Counted from the first letter of the stretch, positions 1 through 10,349 are shown. The stretch: DNA of 64,000 bases from Maribellus maritimus (GCF_022267315.1 NZ_JAIKLE010000009.1:62001-126000), one strand, 5' to 3'. The notes: generated by a model from the sequence alone, not told the origin. Made by a program: numbers and translations.

Positions 1-706
1 TGGCTTCAAATGCTTCCTGATCTTCTTTTATAAACTCGATAAAGAAGCGGGCAATAAAAATCAGCACGAAAAATGCTCCAAGCAACAAACCCGGGCGATT
101 TTTTGCGCTTGTTTTTTTATAGAGAAGTATCAAAACTATAAAGGAAATAACATAGGCCAACGCCTCATAAATTTGGGTAGGATGTTTAGCCACCAATTCG
201 CCGTTACGTTCAAAAATAAATCCCCAGGGAAGCTCTGTCTGGACACCGTAGATTTCGGAATTCATCAAATTTCCTGTTCGGATAAATGCCCCTACAAGCG
301 CAGTTGGAACGGCAATTCTGTCCAGTGTCCAAAGTACAGTTCGTTTTGTTACTAACCTTGAATGAATCCAAAGGGCAATAATTATTCCAAGTGCTCCCCC
401 GTGACTGGCCAAACCACCATGCCATACCTTAATGATTTCTTCCGGATGTTGTGAATAGTAATCCCACCCGTAAAAGAATACATGACCCAAACGTGCACCA
501 ACAATGGTTGCGATTATAATGTAAAAGAACAGGCTCTCAATCCACTTTTGCGGTACTTTTTCCGATTTTAACATCCATTCTCCAATATAATACCCAATTA
601 AAAGGCCAGAGGCAAATAACAATCCGTACCATCTTACTGAAAGTCCCCCGATATGAAAAATCTCCGGATTAGCATTCCAATGGATAAAACTTAAAATTTG
701 AATCAT
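1..706 (-). CDS. lgt: Prolipoprotein diacylglyceryl transferase (partial, C-terminus outside window)
   Basis: Inner-membrane enzyme that moves diacylglycerol from phosphatidylglycerol onto the lipobox cysteine of prolipoproteins, the first step of lipoprotein maturation. I translated the strand from ATG at 704-706: 235 codons are visible, with several hydrophobic segments. The family signatures HGGLASHGG and RTGNLMNSEIYG are present, followed by HPTQIYEAL. The family is usually 260-290 residues, so the last few dozen residues lie beyond base 1. It starts 23 bp after the secA stop on the same strand, so secA-lgt is probably one transcript. The window encodes several lipoproteins that would be its substrates. 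Confidence 0.93.
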   Translation of the reverse strand, partial: MIQILSFIHWNANPEIFHIGGLSVRWYGLLFASGLLIGYYIGEWMLKSEKVPQKWIESLFFYIIIATIVGARLGHVFFYGWDYYSQHPEEIIKVWHGGLASHGGALGIIIALWIHSRLVTKRTVLWTLDRIAVPTALVGAFIRTGNLMNSEIYGVQTELPWGFIFERNGELVAKHPTQIYEALAYVISFIVLILLYKKTSAKNRPGLLLGAFFVLIFIARFFIEFIKEDQEAFEA

Positions 707-729
707 TTTCTATATTTTGATTTTAGATT

Positions 730-3700
730 TTATGCACCTGTCCGGCCGTGACATTGTTTATATTTTTTTCCACTTCCACATGGGCACGGATCATTTCTCC
801 CTACCCTCTTTTCGACTTTAACCGGCTGTGGTTTCGACTTTTCCTGAGTTTGAGTATTTGCTCCCTCCATCGGGTTATCCACATTCGGAAGGTCTGATTT
901 TTGTGTTTTGTACCGGCTCATATCCGTTCGTTTTCTGGCTTCCGCTTCCCTCACCTGATCCGGACTTTGAATCGGAATCTGCCCCTTCATTAATGTGGAA
1001 ACCACATCTTTATTGACCTTGTTAACCATTACTTTAAAAAGGTTAAACGATTCAAATTTGTATATTAAAAGTGGATCTTTTTGTTCATAGGTTGCGTTCT
1101 GAACCGACTGTTTTAAATCATCCATTTCTCGCAACTGTTCCTTCCAGGCCTCGTCGATGGTACTAAGCACAATCTGTTTCTGATATGATTTTACCAGTTC
1201 CTTCCCTTTGTTCTGATAGGCTTTTTCAAGGTTACAAATAATCTGGAATACCCGTTTCCCATCTGAAATTGGAACTACGATATTCTGATACTGTTGCGAT
1301 TTGGTTTCATATACATTTTTAATTACCGGATATGCCTGTTTCGAAATGGCTTCAACCTTCCGGTTGTAACCCGCAATCATTTTTTCATAAATTGCTTCGG
1401 TAATCTCTGTGGTATTCATCTTTTTGAACTCGTCTTCAGTAACCGGAGATTCAATGGAAAGTAGCCTCAAAAGTTCCATATTAAAATCCTCAAACATATC
1501 GGAGCCAAAATATTCATTTACGAGCTCTTCTACTGAATCGTACATCATGTTCAAAACATCCACTTCCAAACGCTCACCGAAAAGTGCATGTTTTCGTTTT
1601 TTGTAAATCACTTCACGCTGCGAGTTCATCACATCGTCATATTCCAGCAACCGTTTACGGATTCCAAAGTTATTTTCTTCCACCTTACGCTGCGCCCGTT
1701 CAATCGACTTTGAGATCATGGAATGCTGAATCACCTCACCTTCCTTCAAACCCAAACGATCCATCACACCGGAAATCCGATCGGAACCAAACAAACGCAT
1801 CAAATCATCTTCAAGTGAAACATAGAACTGCGAAGAGCCCGGGTCTCCCTGTCTTCCGGCGCGTCCTCGCAACTGCCTGTCAACCCTTCTGGAATCATGC
1901 CGCTCTGTGCCAATAATTGCCAGTCCACCGGCCTTTTTAACTTCCGGCGTTAGTTTGATATCGGTTCCACGACCTGCCATGTTTGTTGCAATTGTTACTG
2001 TACCTGAACGTCCGGCTTCAGCTACAATATCAGCTTCACGCGCATGCAATTTCGCGTTCAAAACGTTGTGCTTTATACCGCGTATTTTTAACATTCGGCT
2101 CAACAACTCCGAGATTTCAACTGATGTTGTACCAACCAAAGCAGGTCTTCCTTCTCCGTTCAGCTTTACAATCTCATCGATTACCGCATTGTATTTTTCA
2201 CGTTTTGTTTTGTATACCAAATCTTCCCTGTCATCTCTGATAATTGGCCGGTTTGTAGGAATAACAACTACCTCCAGTTTGTAAATATCCCACAATTCTC
2301 CTGCTTCTGTTTCTGCTGTACCGGTCATACCGGCCAGTTTGTGGTACATTCTGAAATAGTTCTGAAGTGTAATTGTTGCAAAAGTTTGAGTTGCTGCCTC
2401 AACTTTAACCCTTTCTTTTGCCTCAATTGCCTGATGTAAACCGTCGGAATACCGACGTCCCTCCATTATACGACCTGTTTGCTCGTCTACAATTTTTACT
2501 TTATTGTCGATTACAACATACTCCACATCCTTTTCAAACATGGTATATGCTTTCAATAACTGATTTATTGTATGAACACGCTCAGATTTTACAGAATAAT
2601 CCTGTAAAAGCTTGTCTTTTTTTTCCAGTAAATCATCTCTTTCCAACCCAGCATTTTCCAGTTCCGCCATTTTACCTCCCATATCGGGAAGAACAAAAAA
2701 CTCCGGGTCATCAAAACCGGCCGAGATCAGATCAATACCTTTATCTGTCAATTCAACCGAATTTTGCTTTTCTTCAATGATAAAATAAAGAGGATCGGTA
2801 ACAATATGCATATTTTTATTGTTCTCCTGCATATAGAAGTTTTCCGTTTTCTGGAGTATACCTTTTACACCCTCTTCGCTCAGAAATTTTATTATTGATT
2901 TGTTTTTAGGAAGACCTTTGTGTGCACGCAAAAGCAATAATCCCCCTTCTTTTTTCTCTTCGTCGCTGGCATTTTCTTTTGTGAGCAATTTTTTTGCATC
3001 AATAAAAATACGGCCTACTAAATCGCGCTGAGCTTTATAAAGTCTTTCTACGTAATCTTTTAATTCTTCAAACTGTTGATTTTCTCCTTTGGGAACAGGT
3101 CCGGAAATAATTAATGGTGTACGTGCATCATCAACCAAAACCGAGTCAACCTCGTCGACGATAGCATAATTGTGTTTTCGCTGAACCAGATCTTCAGGAT
3201 TTATTGCCATATTGTCGCGCAGATAATCAAAACCAAACTCATTGTTGGTTCCAAAGGTTACATCAGCGTTATATGCTTTTCTTCGCGCTTCTGAGTTCGG
3301 CTGGTGTTTGTCGATACAATCTACACTTAAACCGTGGAATTCGTAAATTGGCCCCATCCACTCCGCATCACGTTTTGAGAGATAGTCATTTACAGTTACT
3401 ACGTGAACTCCCCGACGTGCCAAAGCATTCAAAAAAACAGGCAAAGTTGCAACAAGTGTTTTACCTTCACCGGTTGCCATTTCAGCAATATTTCCCTGGT
3501 GAAGTACCACACCTCCGATTAACTGCACATCGTAGTGAACCATGTTCCAGGTAATCTCACTTCCTCCGGCAATCCATTTGTTATCCCAAATGGCTTTATC
3601 TCCTTTTATGTTTATACTGTTACGTGTAGCAGCCAGGTCTTTGTCAAAGTCGTTTGCTGTTACTTCAATTTGTTCATTATCGTTAAAACGGCTCGCTGTT

Positions 3701-4050
3701 TCTTTAATAACAGCAAAAGCAGTAGGAAGAATTTCATTTAAAACTTCCTCTATTTTTTCATCAATTTTTTCTTCGATCTTATCAATCTGCTCATATATCT
3801 TTTCACTTTCCTGAATATCAACCTCTTCAACTTTTTCTTTTAACGATGCGATTTCATTCTCTTCAGGTTTTATTCTCTCGTTAATTATTTGCTTCAGTTT
3901 GTCTGATTCTTTTCGTAAATCGTCGTTTGAAAGCTTTGTGATACGGTTGTATTCTTCTTTTATCTTTTCTACGATTGGCGAAACTTCCTTAATATCTCTT
4001 TCTGATTTATTTCCCAGTAATTTCCCCAAAACTTTGGTTACAAAAGCCAT
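730..4050 (-). CDS. secA: Preprotein translocase ATPase SecA
   Basis: Cytosolic motor that drives unfolded preproteins through SecYEG. The 1106-residue protein has Walker A GEGKT at about residues 194-198, the [19 protein letters not shown] segment, the helicase motif [19 protein letters not shown], and a C-terminal zinc ligand set [13 protein letters not shown] preceded by a proline/lysine-rich linker. It is longer than E. coli SecA (901 aa). The extra length includes a charged insertion near residues 55-110 and one after the DEVD box, as is usual in Bacteroidota. A -7 box TACATTTG lies 38 bp before the ATG. lgt follows 23 bp downstream. Confidence 0.98.
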   Translation of the reverse strand: MAFVTKVLGKLLGNKSERDIKEVSPIVEKIKEEYNRITKLSNDDLRKESDKLKQIINERIKPEENEIASLKEKVEEVDIQESEKIYEQIDKIEEKIDEKIEEVLNEILPTAFAVIKETASRFNDNEQIEVTANDFDKDLAATRNSINIKGDKAIWDNKWIAGGSEITWNMVHYDVQLIGGVVLHQGNIAEMATGEGKTLVATLPVFLNALARRGVHVVTVNDYLSKRDAEWMGPIYEFHGLSVDCIDKHQPNSEARRKAYNADVTFGTNNEFGFDYLRDNMAINPEDLVQRKHNYAIVDEVDSVLVDDARTPLIISGPVPKGENQQFEELKDYVERLYKAQRDLVGRIFIDAKKLLTKENASDEEKKEGGLLLLRAHKGLPKNKSIIKFLSEEGVKGILQKTENFYMQENNKNMHIVTDPLYFIIEEKQNSVELTDKGIDLISAGFDDPEFFVLPDMGGKMAELENAGLERDDLLEKKDKLLQDYSVKSERVHTINQLLKAYTMFEKDVEYVVIDNKVKIVDEQTGRIMEGRRYSDGLHQAIEAKERVKVEAATQTFATITLQNYFRMYHKLAGMTGTAETEAGELWDIYKLEVVVIPTNRPIIRDDREDLVYKTKREKYNAVIDEIVKLNGEGRPALVGTTSVEISELLSRMLKIRGIKHNVLNAKLHAREADIVAEAGRSGTVTIATNMAGRGTDIKLTPEVKKAGGLAIIGTERHDSRRVDRQLRGRAGRQGDPGSSQFYVSLEDDLMRLFGSDRISGVMDRLGLKEGEVIQHSMISKSIERAQRKVEENNFGIRKRLLEYDDVMNSQREVIYKKRKHALFGERLEVDVLNMMYDSVEELVNEYFGSDMFEDFNMELLRLLSIESPVTEDEFKKMNTTEITEAIYEKMIAGYNRKVEAISKQAYPVIKNVYETKSQQYQNIVVPISDGKRVFQIICNLEKAYQNKGKELVKSYQKQIVLSTIDEAWKEQLREMDDLKQSVQNATYEQKDPLLIYKFESFNLFKVMVNKVNKDVVSTLMKGQIPIQSPDQVREAEARKRTDMSRYKTQKSDLPNVDNPMEGANTQTQEKSKPQPVKVEKRVGRNDPCPCGSGKKYKQCHGRTGA

Positions 4051-4087
4051 TTCTAAAATCGTTTAATCATTATAATATATGCCAGTG

Positions 4088-4118
4088 CAAATGTAGTTAA
4101 TTGTAAAGGCTTAAAAAA
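4088..4118 (-). promoter_or_regulatory. Predicted secA promoter
   Basis: On the minus strand TACATTTG (4088-4095) matches the Bacteroidota -7 consensus TAnnTTTG exactly. TTTT sits 19 bp upstream (4115-4118), one base off the TTTG -33 box. The implied leader is about 30 nt. Confidence 0.6.
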
Positions 4119-4280
4119 CTAATAAATTCAAAATAATAATAATTGTGCCAAAAAGATAAATTCCTTAAAACCGGTCATATTTTCCGTTTTTAGATTAAGA
4201 TTGTGACAAAAAAGAGAGGTTCGGTGAATTGAGATTTATTCTCATACTCAAAATTTGTACTTTCGTAAAGCTTTAAAACC

Positions 4281-4472
4281 ATGAGTGAAATAAAAAATAT
4301 AAAAAATACCTGTTTTGTTTGTCATAGTGCAGTTACTTCTGAGAATTCAGAATTAAACAAAGAGGTTTTCCTTCCTGTATGTAATATGTGCAAAGGCAGC
4401 GATAAAGAAAAAAAGGCAGTGGAAGAACAACTCGACAGTTTGGCCGACGGCTTGGTATGCGGATGTATTTAA
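4281..4472 (+). CDS. Small cysteine-rich protein, probable metal-binding
   Basis: 63 residues with no signal peptide or membrane segment. Six cysteines are arranged as CFVC (11-14), CNMC (34-37) and a terminal CGCI (60-62), a layout that suggests a zinc or iron site. The middle is highly charged (KGSDKEKKAVEEQ). ATG start at 4281 follows a near-consensus -7 box TACTTTCG at 4258-4265. It is a monocistronic gene between secA and a convergent secreted-protein gene. I do not recognise a named family. The regular CxxC pairs, the start context and a hairpin just after the stop make it a likely real gene. Confidence 0.65.
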   Translation: MSEIKNIKNTCFVCHSAVTSENSELNKEVFLPVCNMCKGSDKEKKAVEEQLDSLADGLVCGCI

Positions 4473-4480
4473 ACAAAAAA

Positions 4481-4500
4481 AACCGCAGTTTCCTGCGGTT
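4481..4500 (-). terminator. Intrinsic terminator between convergent genes
   Basis: A perfect 8-bp stem AACCGCAG/CTGCGGTT with loop TTTC. The U-tract is good on the minus strand (TTTTTTGTTT), so it mainly ends the gene at 4524-4994. On the plus strand it lies 9 bp past the small Cys-rich gene but has only a short T run. Confidence 0.8.
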
Positions 4501-4523
4501 TCAAAAATGCTGTCTAATATTGC

Positions 4524-4994
4524 TTAATTTAAAAGATGAGTGTAGTCATCGTTTACCAACATAGGTAAGTAACTGGCAATTAGCCCTAATGCTGTTTCGT
4601 CAGTAACTTTGTTTGGTGTAATAATCTCCTGACGTTTCATTTCGTCGCTACTCAAAACTGCGTTGCTGATTTTTTTGGGAACATGCCTCCATGAATTTCT
4701 AATTTCTTTAGCTCCAAAACCATCTGAAGTACTGGCATAGCTTACATCAAAATATTTTGAATGAACCACATACTCAACCCCTTCCAACGTTTTGCGTTTC
4801 ATAACTGTTACAGGCAACTCATTTGAATCGTAACTAATTGTCCAAACCTGCTGAATTTTTTTACTCATAAAAATGTCATCAACTGTTGAGATTTCATAAT
4901 CACGGAACTCTTTTCTCATTCCTGTAGCATGTGCAGAAACTGATACAACAAATAGGCTAATAATTAGAAAGGATACTAAACTTAACTTTTTCAT
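4524..4994 (-). CDS. Secreted protein of unknown function
   Basis: 156 residues with a Sec signal peptide (hydrophobic core at residues 7-21, SAHATG cleavage region). The mature part is about 130 residues, mixed alpha/beta in composition, with no cysteine lipobox and no motif I recognise. Periplasmic or extracellular by inference. It ends at the 4481-4500 terminator and is monocistronic. The ATG at 4992-4994 is directly followed by MKKLSLVSFLI, a typical export start. About 260 bp of AT-rich sequence separates it from the divergent nitroreductase gene. Confidence 0.7.
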   Translation of the reverse strand: MKKLSLVSFLIISLFVVSVSAHATGMRKEFRDYEISTVDDIFMSKKIQQVWTISYDSNELPVTVMKRKTLEGVEYVVHSKYFDVSYASTSDGFGAKEIRNSWRHVPKKISNAVLSSDEMKRQEIITPNKVTDETALGLIASYLPMLVNDDYTHLLN

Positions 4995-5255
4995 GACTTT
5001 AAAATTTAATTAATTATTGTTTTCTGTTTTGTTTCGTATCCATAAGACGATTAAGTCTCAAAGTCGTTTCACTTAATTATACTGCTAAATAACATGTTTA
5101 CTTGTCGAAAAGATCTTGTATATTTTAATTCTTCATATTATTTAGATTTAATAAAAATAATTTAAACTCAAAAATGCCATTTAATAATAGATTGTAATTA
5201 TTTTTGGCTTTTTGCTTACACTATAAAATTTAATAAAATACAAAAAAGTCTTAAA

Positions 5256-5768
5256 ATGGAGTTTCAAAACCTGATAAAAAACCGTTTTTCTGTTCGAAGT
5301 TTAAAAAATACAGCCATTGAACCGGCAAAAATAAACATGATTTTAGAGGCTGGAAAATTGGCTCCTTCGGCTGTTAATTTTCAGCCCCGGCATTTTATAG
5401 TGGTTCAGCAAACCGAAAATTTAAAAAAGATAAAAGCTATTTATCCACGCGAGTGGATAACCTCCGCTCCGGTGCTTATAATTGCATGTTCTGACCACTC
5501 AAAATCATGGAAAAGAAGATTGGATGGAAAAGATTATGCTGATATTGATATTTCAATCGCTGTCGACCACATGACTTTGCAAGCTGTTGAAATTGGATTA
5601 GGAACCTGCTGGGTTTGTAATTTTGATGCAAAAAAATGCTCTGAGTTATTTAATATTCCTGAACATATTGAGCCTGTTGTGATATTACCGCTCGGATATC
5701 CCGATGTTTCAGCTCCCCAGAAAAAAAGAAAAACACTGGAAGAAATCACACACTGGGAAACTTTTTGA
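5256..5768 (+). CDS. Nitroreductase family protein (FMN-dependent)
   Basis: A 170-residue single-domain nitroreductase fold protein. The N-terminal NRFSVRSL matches the RRSxR FMN-phosphate signature, and residues 36-42 (LAPSAVNFQPRHFIVV) form the next conserved block. DISIAVDHMTLQAVEIGLGTCWV and the end PLGYPD are typical of the compact nitroreductases. They use NAD(P)H and FMN to reduce nitro compounds, quinones or other substrates. The physiological substrate cannot be read from sequence. A TATTTTTG box at 5199-5206 may be its -7 element. Its stop is 4 bp from that of the convergent aminotransferase gene. Confidence 0.88.
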   Translation: MEFQNLIKNRFSVRSLKNTAIEPAKINMILEAGKLAPSAVNFQPRHFIVVQQTENLKKIKAIYPREWITSAPVLIIACSDHSKSWKRRLDGKDYADIDISIAVDHMTLQAVEIGLGTCWVCNFDAKKCSELFNIPEHIEPVVILPLGYPDVSAPQKKRKTLEEITHWETF

Positions 5769-5772
5769 TTTT

Positions 5773-6915
5773 TTAGATTCTAATTTTTAAATATTTCTCA
5801 AGCCGGTTACACCCCTCTTCTATATTTTCAATAGAATTGGCGTAAGAAAACCGAAGGAAACCTTCTCCGTTTTCACCAAAATCGACACCGGGTGTAACTC
5901 CAACATGTGCATTTTCGAGAATGTGGAAAGCCAGGTTGTAACTGTTGTTTGACAAATGTTTCGCATTTACAAAAACGTAAAATGCCCCAGTTGGTGGTAC
6001 CAAAATATTAAATCCCATTTTCTGAAGCCTGTTAACAAGATATTTCCGACGCTTGTCATAGGTTTTTCTCATCTGCTCAACTTCTATCGCGGCATTTTTA
6101 AGGGCAGAAACTCCTGCTCGCTGAGCGGTTGAACTTGCACATATAAAAAGATTCTGTTGCAACTTTTGCATGGGGCGAATATATTCTTGTGGCGCAATTA
6201 CATACCCCAGTCGCAAACCAGTCATAGCATATAACTTTGAAAATCCATTTAAAACAAAAGCATCCTTTGAATATTCTAAAATGGAATGAGCACGATTTTC
6301 GTAAACCAGTCCGTGATAAATTTCATCGGAAATAACAGGAACATCAAACTTAAGCAAATCCTGCATAACTTCCGGAGATAACAGATTTCCCGTTGGATTC
6401 ATCGGACTGTTAATCAGAATAGCCTTTGTTTTTTCTGAAATTCTTTTACAAATTTCTTCCGGACGGTATTGAAAACCATCTTCTTCATAAACAGGAATCT
6501 TAACAGCTTTTGCCCCTATAAAACGAATAAAATTCTGATAACAAGCGTAGCCCGGATCGGAAAGTATCACTTCGTCATCAGCTTCACACAATACGCCCAG
6601 TGTTAATAAAATTGCAGGTGAACTTCCGGAAGTAACAATAATCTGTTCAGGAGAAACAGTAACATCATATTCCCGTTTGTATTTTTTTGCAATTTCTTCT
6701 CTTAATTCAGGATCTCCCAGACTGTGGGTGTAGTGGGTTCTTCCTTCAGTATAAGCCTGATTTACAGCTTCAGAAACACATTGAGGTACATTAAAATCGG
6801 GTTCTCCCACTTCGAGATGAATTACATTTATTCCTTTTCTCTCCATCTCTGCAGCTTTCTCCATCACCTCCATTACAATAAAAGGTTTTATCTCTTTTGC
6901 CTTTTGTGTTATCAT
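5773..6915 (-). CDS. Pyridoxal-phosphate aminotransferase, class I/II
   Basis: Cytosolic fold-type I aminotransferase of about 380 residues. It has HLEVGEPDFN near the N-terminus, the cofactor-binding SGSSPAILL, NSPMNPTG, and VLNGFSKLYAMTGLRLGY, which contains the Schiff-base lysine in SK. The C-terminal FLRFSYANSIENIEEG holds the substrate-carboxylate arginine. It resembles aspartate/aromatic-type enzymes, but specificity is undetermined. I chose ATG at 6913-6915 because MITQKAKEIKPF aligns with the family start. An in-frame ATG 60 bp upstream would add a 20-residue basic tail without homology. It lies about 80 bp after the fructosamine kinase-like gene on the same strand, possibly co-transcribed. 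Confidence 0.9.
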   Translation of the reverse strand: MITQKAKEIKPFIVMEVMEKAAEMERKGINVIHLEVGEPDFNVPQCVSEAVNQAYTEGRTHYTHSLGDPELREEIAKKYKREYDVTVSPEQIIVTSGSSPAILLTLGVLCEADDEVILSDPGYACYQNFIRFIGAKAVKIPVYEEDGFQYRPEEICKRISEKTKAILINSPMNPTGNLLSPEVMQDLLKFDVPVISDEIYHGLVYENRAHSILEYSKDAFVLNGFSKLYAMTGLRLGYVIAPQEYIRPMQKLQQNLFICASSTAQRAGVSALKNAAIEVEQMRKTYDKRRKYLVNRLQKMGFNILVPPTGAFYVFVNAKHLSNNSYNLAFHILENAHVGVTPGVDFGENGEGFLRFSYANSIENIEEGCNRLEKYLKIRI

Positions 6916-6996
6916 TGCTCGTTTTTTGGTTTTGGGAGCTAAATTATGCAGAAATTGATGGTTCAGCAATACCATTTCTCATATTTACCTGATTTA

Positions 6997-7899
6997 TTAT
7001 ATATAATAACGGGCAATCTGATATGCCTGGCTTTGGTATCCGCCTCCGAACAAATAATAATGATTCAACACATGGTACAACTGGTAAAGTTGATTTCTGT
7101 CTCGCCAGTCAGAAAACAACGGATTTACCGAATTGTAGGCATCGTAAAAACGCTGACTAAAACCACCAAACATTGTCATAATGGCAAACTCCATTTCCCG
7201 GTCGGCATAATATGCGGCCGGATCAATTAAGGCCGGACCTTTTTCTGTAATCATGTAATTGCCAGACCATAAATCGCCATGAATTAAAACCGGTGTTGAT
7301 TCTTCAGGTACCAGCGCGGGAATTCTGGTCAATAGCTTTTCATAAGCCTGCATTTCAGAAGCGGGTAAAGGTCTTTCATCCTGAATCAATTCGAGCAAAA
7401 AACCTAAACGATTATCGCGAAAAAACTCAGCCCAGTTTTTGTTCCAACGATTATTTTGCTGCGTGGCCCCACAATAATTATCGTTGTAAAAACCATTATT
7501 TTTGTTGGTATATTTATGAATGACAGCCAACCCCGCTCCCAGTTTCTCGTCGTCACCCGCTTTTGAATATCTTGGCGGTAAAAATTCCTGTACCAAAAAT
7601 CCAGGGGTATTATCCACCATTTTTGAGGCAAAAACTTCCGGAACAAGTATTTCCTCATTCGCCACTTTATTTAGCTCTTTTAGACTTTCAGCCTCGCGCA
7701 AAAAAATATCTGCAGCACAGTTTGCGTTCCACTTCAAAAAAAACTCACCCACATTTGTTTTTATTTTCGATGCATGATTGATACATCCTCCTCCCAAAGA
7801 GCCGGAAGATTGAATTTTAACATTCTTTTCAAATTTTTTACTTAGCGCTTTTTCTACTTCTTCCTCAATCCTCAAAGATTTGTTTTGAAACAAACTCAT
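6997..7899 (-). CDS. Fructosamine kinase family protein
   Basis: 300 residues of the fructosamine/ketosamine-3-kinase family (aminoglycoside phosphotransferase-like fold). These enzymes phosphorylate sugar adducts on proteins, leading to deglycation. Visible signatures are LGGGCINHASKI (glycine-rich N-lobe), FFLKWN (ATP lysine), the catalytic loop LIHGDLWSGNYM with the HGD core, and the metal-binding IDPAAYYADREMEFAIMTMFGG, where the usual DFG is IDP as in this family. Length fits (about 290). The aminotransferase gene follows on the same strand. A role in protein repair is inferred from the family. Confidence 0.9.
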   Translation of the reverse strand: MSLFQNKSLRIEEEVEKALSKKFEKNVKIQSSGSLGGGCINHASKIKTNVGEFFLKWNANCAADIFLREAESLKELNKVANEEILVPEVFASKMVDNTPGFLVQEFLPPRYSKAGDDEKLGAGLAVIHKYTNKNNGFYNDNYCGATQQNNRWNKNWAEFFRDNRLGFLLELIQDERPLPASEMQAYEKLLTRIPALVPEESTPVLIHGDLWSGNYMITEKGPALIDPAAYYADREMEFAIMTMFGGFSQRFYDAYNSVNPLFSDWRDRNQLYQLYHVLNHYYLFGGGYQSQAYQIARYYI

Positions 7900-8037
7900 A
7901 ACAACCTGTTAATATTATAAGGTTAAAAGATAAAATAAAAACAGGCAAAAACGGATCTTCTTATATCATTATTTCCTTATTATTTTCGGATAGCCGTTTG
8001 TTTTCTCTTTTTGTTGAGTAAACTATCTTATAATTTT

Positions 8038-8068
8038 TTTACAAACCCATAAAAGATAATTAGTTTTG
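8038..8068 (+). promoter_or_regulatory. Predicted promoter of the cyclase-family gene
   Basis: TAGTTTTG at 8061-8068 is a full TAnnTTTG match. TTTA lies 19 bp upstream at 8038-8041 (3 of 4 with TTTG). The ATG follows at 8084. Confidence 0.5.
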
Positions 8069-8083
8069 AACAAAAACCTGTGA

Positions 8084-8719
8084 ATGAAACTTTACGATTT
8101 AACACATCGATTGAATAATGAAAGTCCTGTCTATCCGGGAATCTCTTCACCTCAATTTACTGCCGCTGCAACTATTGAAAAAAATGGCTATCGTGAAACC
8201 CATTTCAGATTTCACTCGCATTTGGGAACGCATATTGATGCTCCTGCCCACATGTTAAAAGATGGCCTTTTTCTGAATGAAATGAATGTTGATTCTTTTT
8301 TAGGACAAGCATTGATTATTTCTGTTTCATCTGACGTTCAATTTATTGGGAAAGATATTCTGGTGAATTACAAAAAATCGATTTCCAAAACCGATTTTGT
8401 ACTTTTCAAAACGGGATGGAGCCGCTATTGGGGCAAAGAGGAATATTTTGGCAGATTCCCTGTTTTGAATTCAGAAGCGACGGAATATTTGCTTTCTTTT
8501 AAATTAAAAGGTATTGGTTTTGATGTCATTTCCGTTGACCCGATGGAAAGCAACGATTACAAAAATCACTATTCCATTTTTGAAAAAGGTTTGATTATTA
8601 TTGAAAACCTTGTTTTTCCTGAAAGCCTAAAAGAAGCTACAGGAGAATTTTCCTGCTTTCCTTTAAAATATGAAAAAGCAGATGGTTCTCCTGTTCGGGC
8701 AATATTCAGAGTTGATTAG
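8084..8719 (+). CDS. Cyclase family / kynurenine formamidase-like metal hydrolase
   Basis: 211 residues. The metal-site motif HSHLGTHIDAPAH (HxGTHxDxPxH) identifies the cyclase/KynB superfamily of Mn/Zn amide or lactone hydrolases. It begins with LYDLTHRLNNESPVYPG, also a family hallmark, and has DFVLFKTGWSRYWG mid-protein. There is no signal peptide, so it is cytosolic. Tryptophan-pathway genes are absent nearby, so a true N-formylkynurenine substrate is not supported by context. Its last 4 bases overlap the end of the convergent gene at 8716. Confidence 0.85.
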   Translation: MKLYDLTHRLNNESPVYPGISSPQFTAAATIEKNGYRETHFRFHSHLGTHIDAPAHMLKDGLFLNEMNVDSFLGQALIISVSSDVQFIGKDILVNYKKSISKTDFVLFKTGWSRYWGKEEYFGRFPVLNSEATEYLLSFKLKGIGFDVISVDPMESNDYKNHYSIFEKGLIIIENLVFPESLKEATGEFSCFPLKYEKADGSPVRAIFRVD

Positions 8720-10056
8720 ACAGATATTTCTGTAACTCCCTTTTCTAGATTAAAACACAAAAGAGACTCAGAATTATCGGAATAAAATGAGTTTGTTTTT
8801 ATTTCATTTTTTTTCGAAACCTGATTTAAAACGATCTGATTGTTGATTTTAACCTTACGAACCCGACCGTTTACTTTTATCGTAAAATCGTTGGCGGCAA
8901 AAGGTGCTTTTAAACGGATAGTCTTTTTGTCAGCCTCAATAGTTGTTAATTCTTTTGCTGCCCAATAACGCGAAATCTCCGCAAGTTTCATCCAAATTAA
9001 ATGGTCGTATTTTTGATTCAACCGATGCACCACCTGTTTTAAAATATTAAATCCAACTTTTTCGCCATTGTAATAAATTCCGGGCCAGTGACAAACCATA
9101 ACAGCGGGCTCTCCTGAATCAATAACCTCAACCATCCTTCCCTGTTGTAAATCGGGTGTAATAAATTTATTCACATCGCCGGGTACCAATCCATCCCAGC
9201 CGCCAAACCAGTCTCCGGTACACCCCAAAATTGAAACCACACATTTAGGATCGTCTGTATCTAAATCGGAAGGAAATCTTACTTGCGGGGCAACACTTTT
9301 ATCCTTTTCTGTATACAAATCCCTAAAATAATGTGGAATTTCAGCGCTATAAACATCGCGAACTGCTTGTAAAGTTCCCAATGCGAGATTATCCTGATTC
9401 CGTCCGGCATACCCACCTGGAGTTGTTATTCCCTCACAAGGCAATCCTGCTTCCTTTAAAATATTTAACGCATATGCGTGATATGCTCCCAACTCATCAG
9501 CACTTTTATTTTGGCTCCACTCCCAGTTTTCCATGTATTCAGGCGTTGCATGCGGAAAAGGTTTTCCGGTTTTAATATCAATCACCCGGGTATGGCTAAC
9601 CATTTCAGGGTGAATATCCCAATTGGGCATAATAATCTCGCGAACAAGATTAAGACTATTCTGCAGTTCTCTTTCGGTCCATCCTGGAATAAATCGACTC
9701 ACCCACCCTGTACACGCCGGATAGGGAACGATGCTGTATTTTCCTTTCACGCCATTCTCTATCGCCCATTCACCGAACTCGCGAACAAAACTATCCGGAA
9801 TTTCATGCGGCAGCTTTCTCCAGTTCTGTTTGTAATTTTCAGGGAAAACCTCAGCAAATTGCGGAATTCCGTAATAAGCCATGTTTACAAGTGTAGTAGA
9901 ATCATCTATAATCAGACTTACTGGTACGCGATTTCTAGGATTAACAACTTCGATATTGACAGATTTTTGCTGCGAAAAGCTAATTCCGGGAACAACTGCC
10001 ATCGCTGCCCCTGCTTTTACTGTAGTATTTAAAAAACTACGCCGACTGGTTTTCAT
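8716..10056 (-). CDS. Tat-exported protein, possibly polysaccharide deacetylase-like
   Basis: 446 residues. The N-terminus KTSRRSFLNTTVKAGAAMAVV is a twin-arginine signal, so the protein is exported folded and probably carries a metal or other cofactor. VSLIIDDST, HPEMVSHTRVID and TTPGGYAG are spaced like the metal-binding Asp, His and Pro-Gly segments of NodB-type deacetylases, but the family match is weak and the assignment tentative. The C-terminal 80 residues look like a small beta domain (FTIKVNGRVRKVKINNQIV), perhaps sugar-binding. It is monocistronic and convergent with the cyclase gene (4-bp overlap). The 293 bp upstream are AT-rich with no clear promoter on this strand. Confidence 0.75.
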   Translation of the reverse strand: MKTSRRSFLNTTVKAGAAMAVVPGISFSQQKSVNIEVVNPRNRVPVSLIIDDSTTLVNMAYYGIPQFAEVFPENYKQNWRKLPHEIPDSFVREFGEWAIENGVKGKYSIVPYPACTGWVSRFIPGWTERELQNSLNLVREIIMPNWDIHPEMVSHTRVIDIKTGKPFPHATPEYMENWEWSQNKSADELGAYHAYALNILKEAGLPCEGITTPGGYAGRNQDNLALGTLQAVRDVYSAEIPHYFRDLYTEKDKSVAPQVRFPSDLDTDDPKCVVSILGCTGDWFGGWDGLVPGDVNKFITPDLQQGRMVEVIDSGEPAVMVCHWPGIYYNGEKVGFNILKQVVHRLNQKYDHLIWMKLAEISRYWAAKELTTIEADKKTIRLKAPFAANDFTIKVNGRVRKVKINNQIVLNQVSKKNEIKTNSFYSDNSESLLCFNLEKGVTEISV

Positions 10057-10349
10057 AATTTCAAAAAGTTATGTTTTGTAAGTTAAATAAAAATGAGCTT
10101 GACTACAATCCTTGTTAAAAATATTTTTAAAAAAATATGCGCTGAAAACCTGAAAATATGGTTTAAAAGTTCAAAAAAAGAATACTGAAAGCAAATCACA
10201 AAAACCTTTCAAAAAACTTATTTTCAAACTTTTAGAATAAACATACAACAATATATCGTACCGGTAATTAAATCATGTCTAAATAATAATTGGTCAATTT
10301 CGCGCGATGATTACAATTATCTTTGCCAAATTCACATCAAAAACTAAAA

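Noticed and set aside
9478-10032. 184-codon plus-strand ORF
   Set aside because: Antisense to the Tat-exported gene; no motif or start signal.
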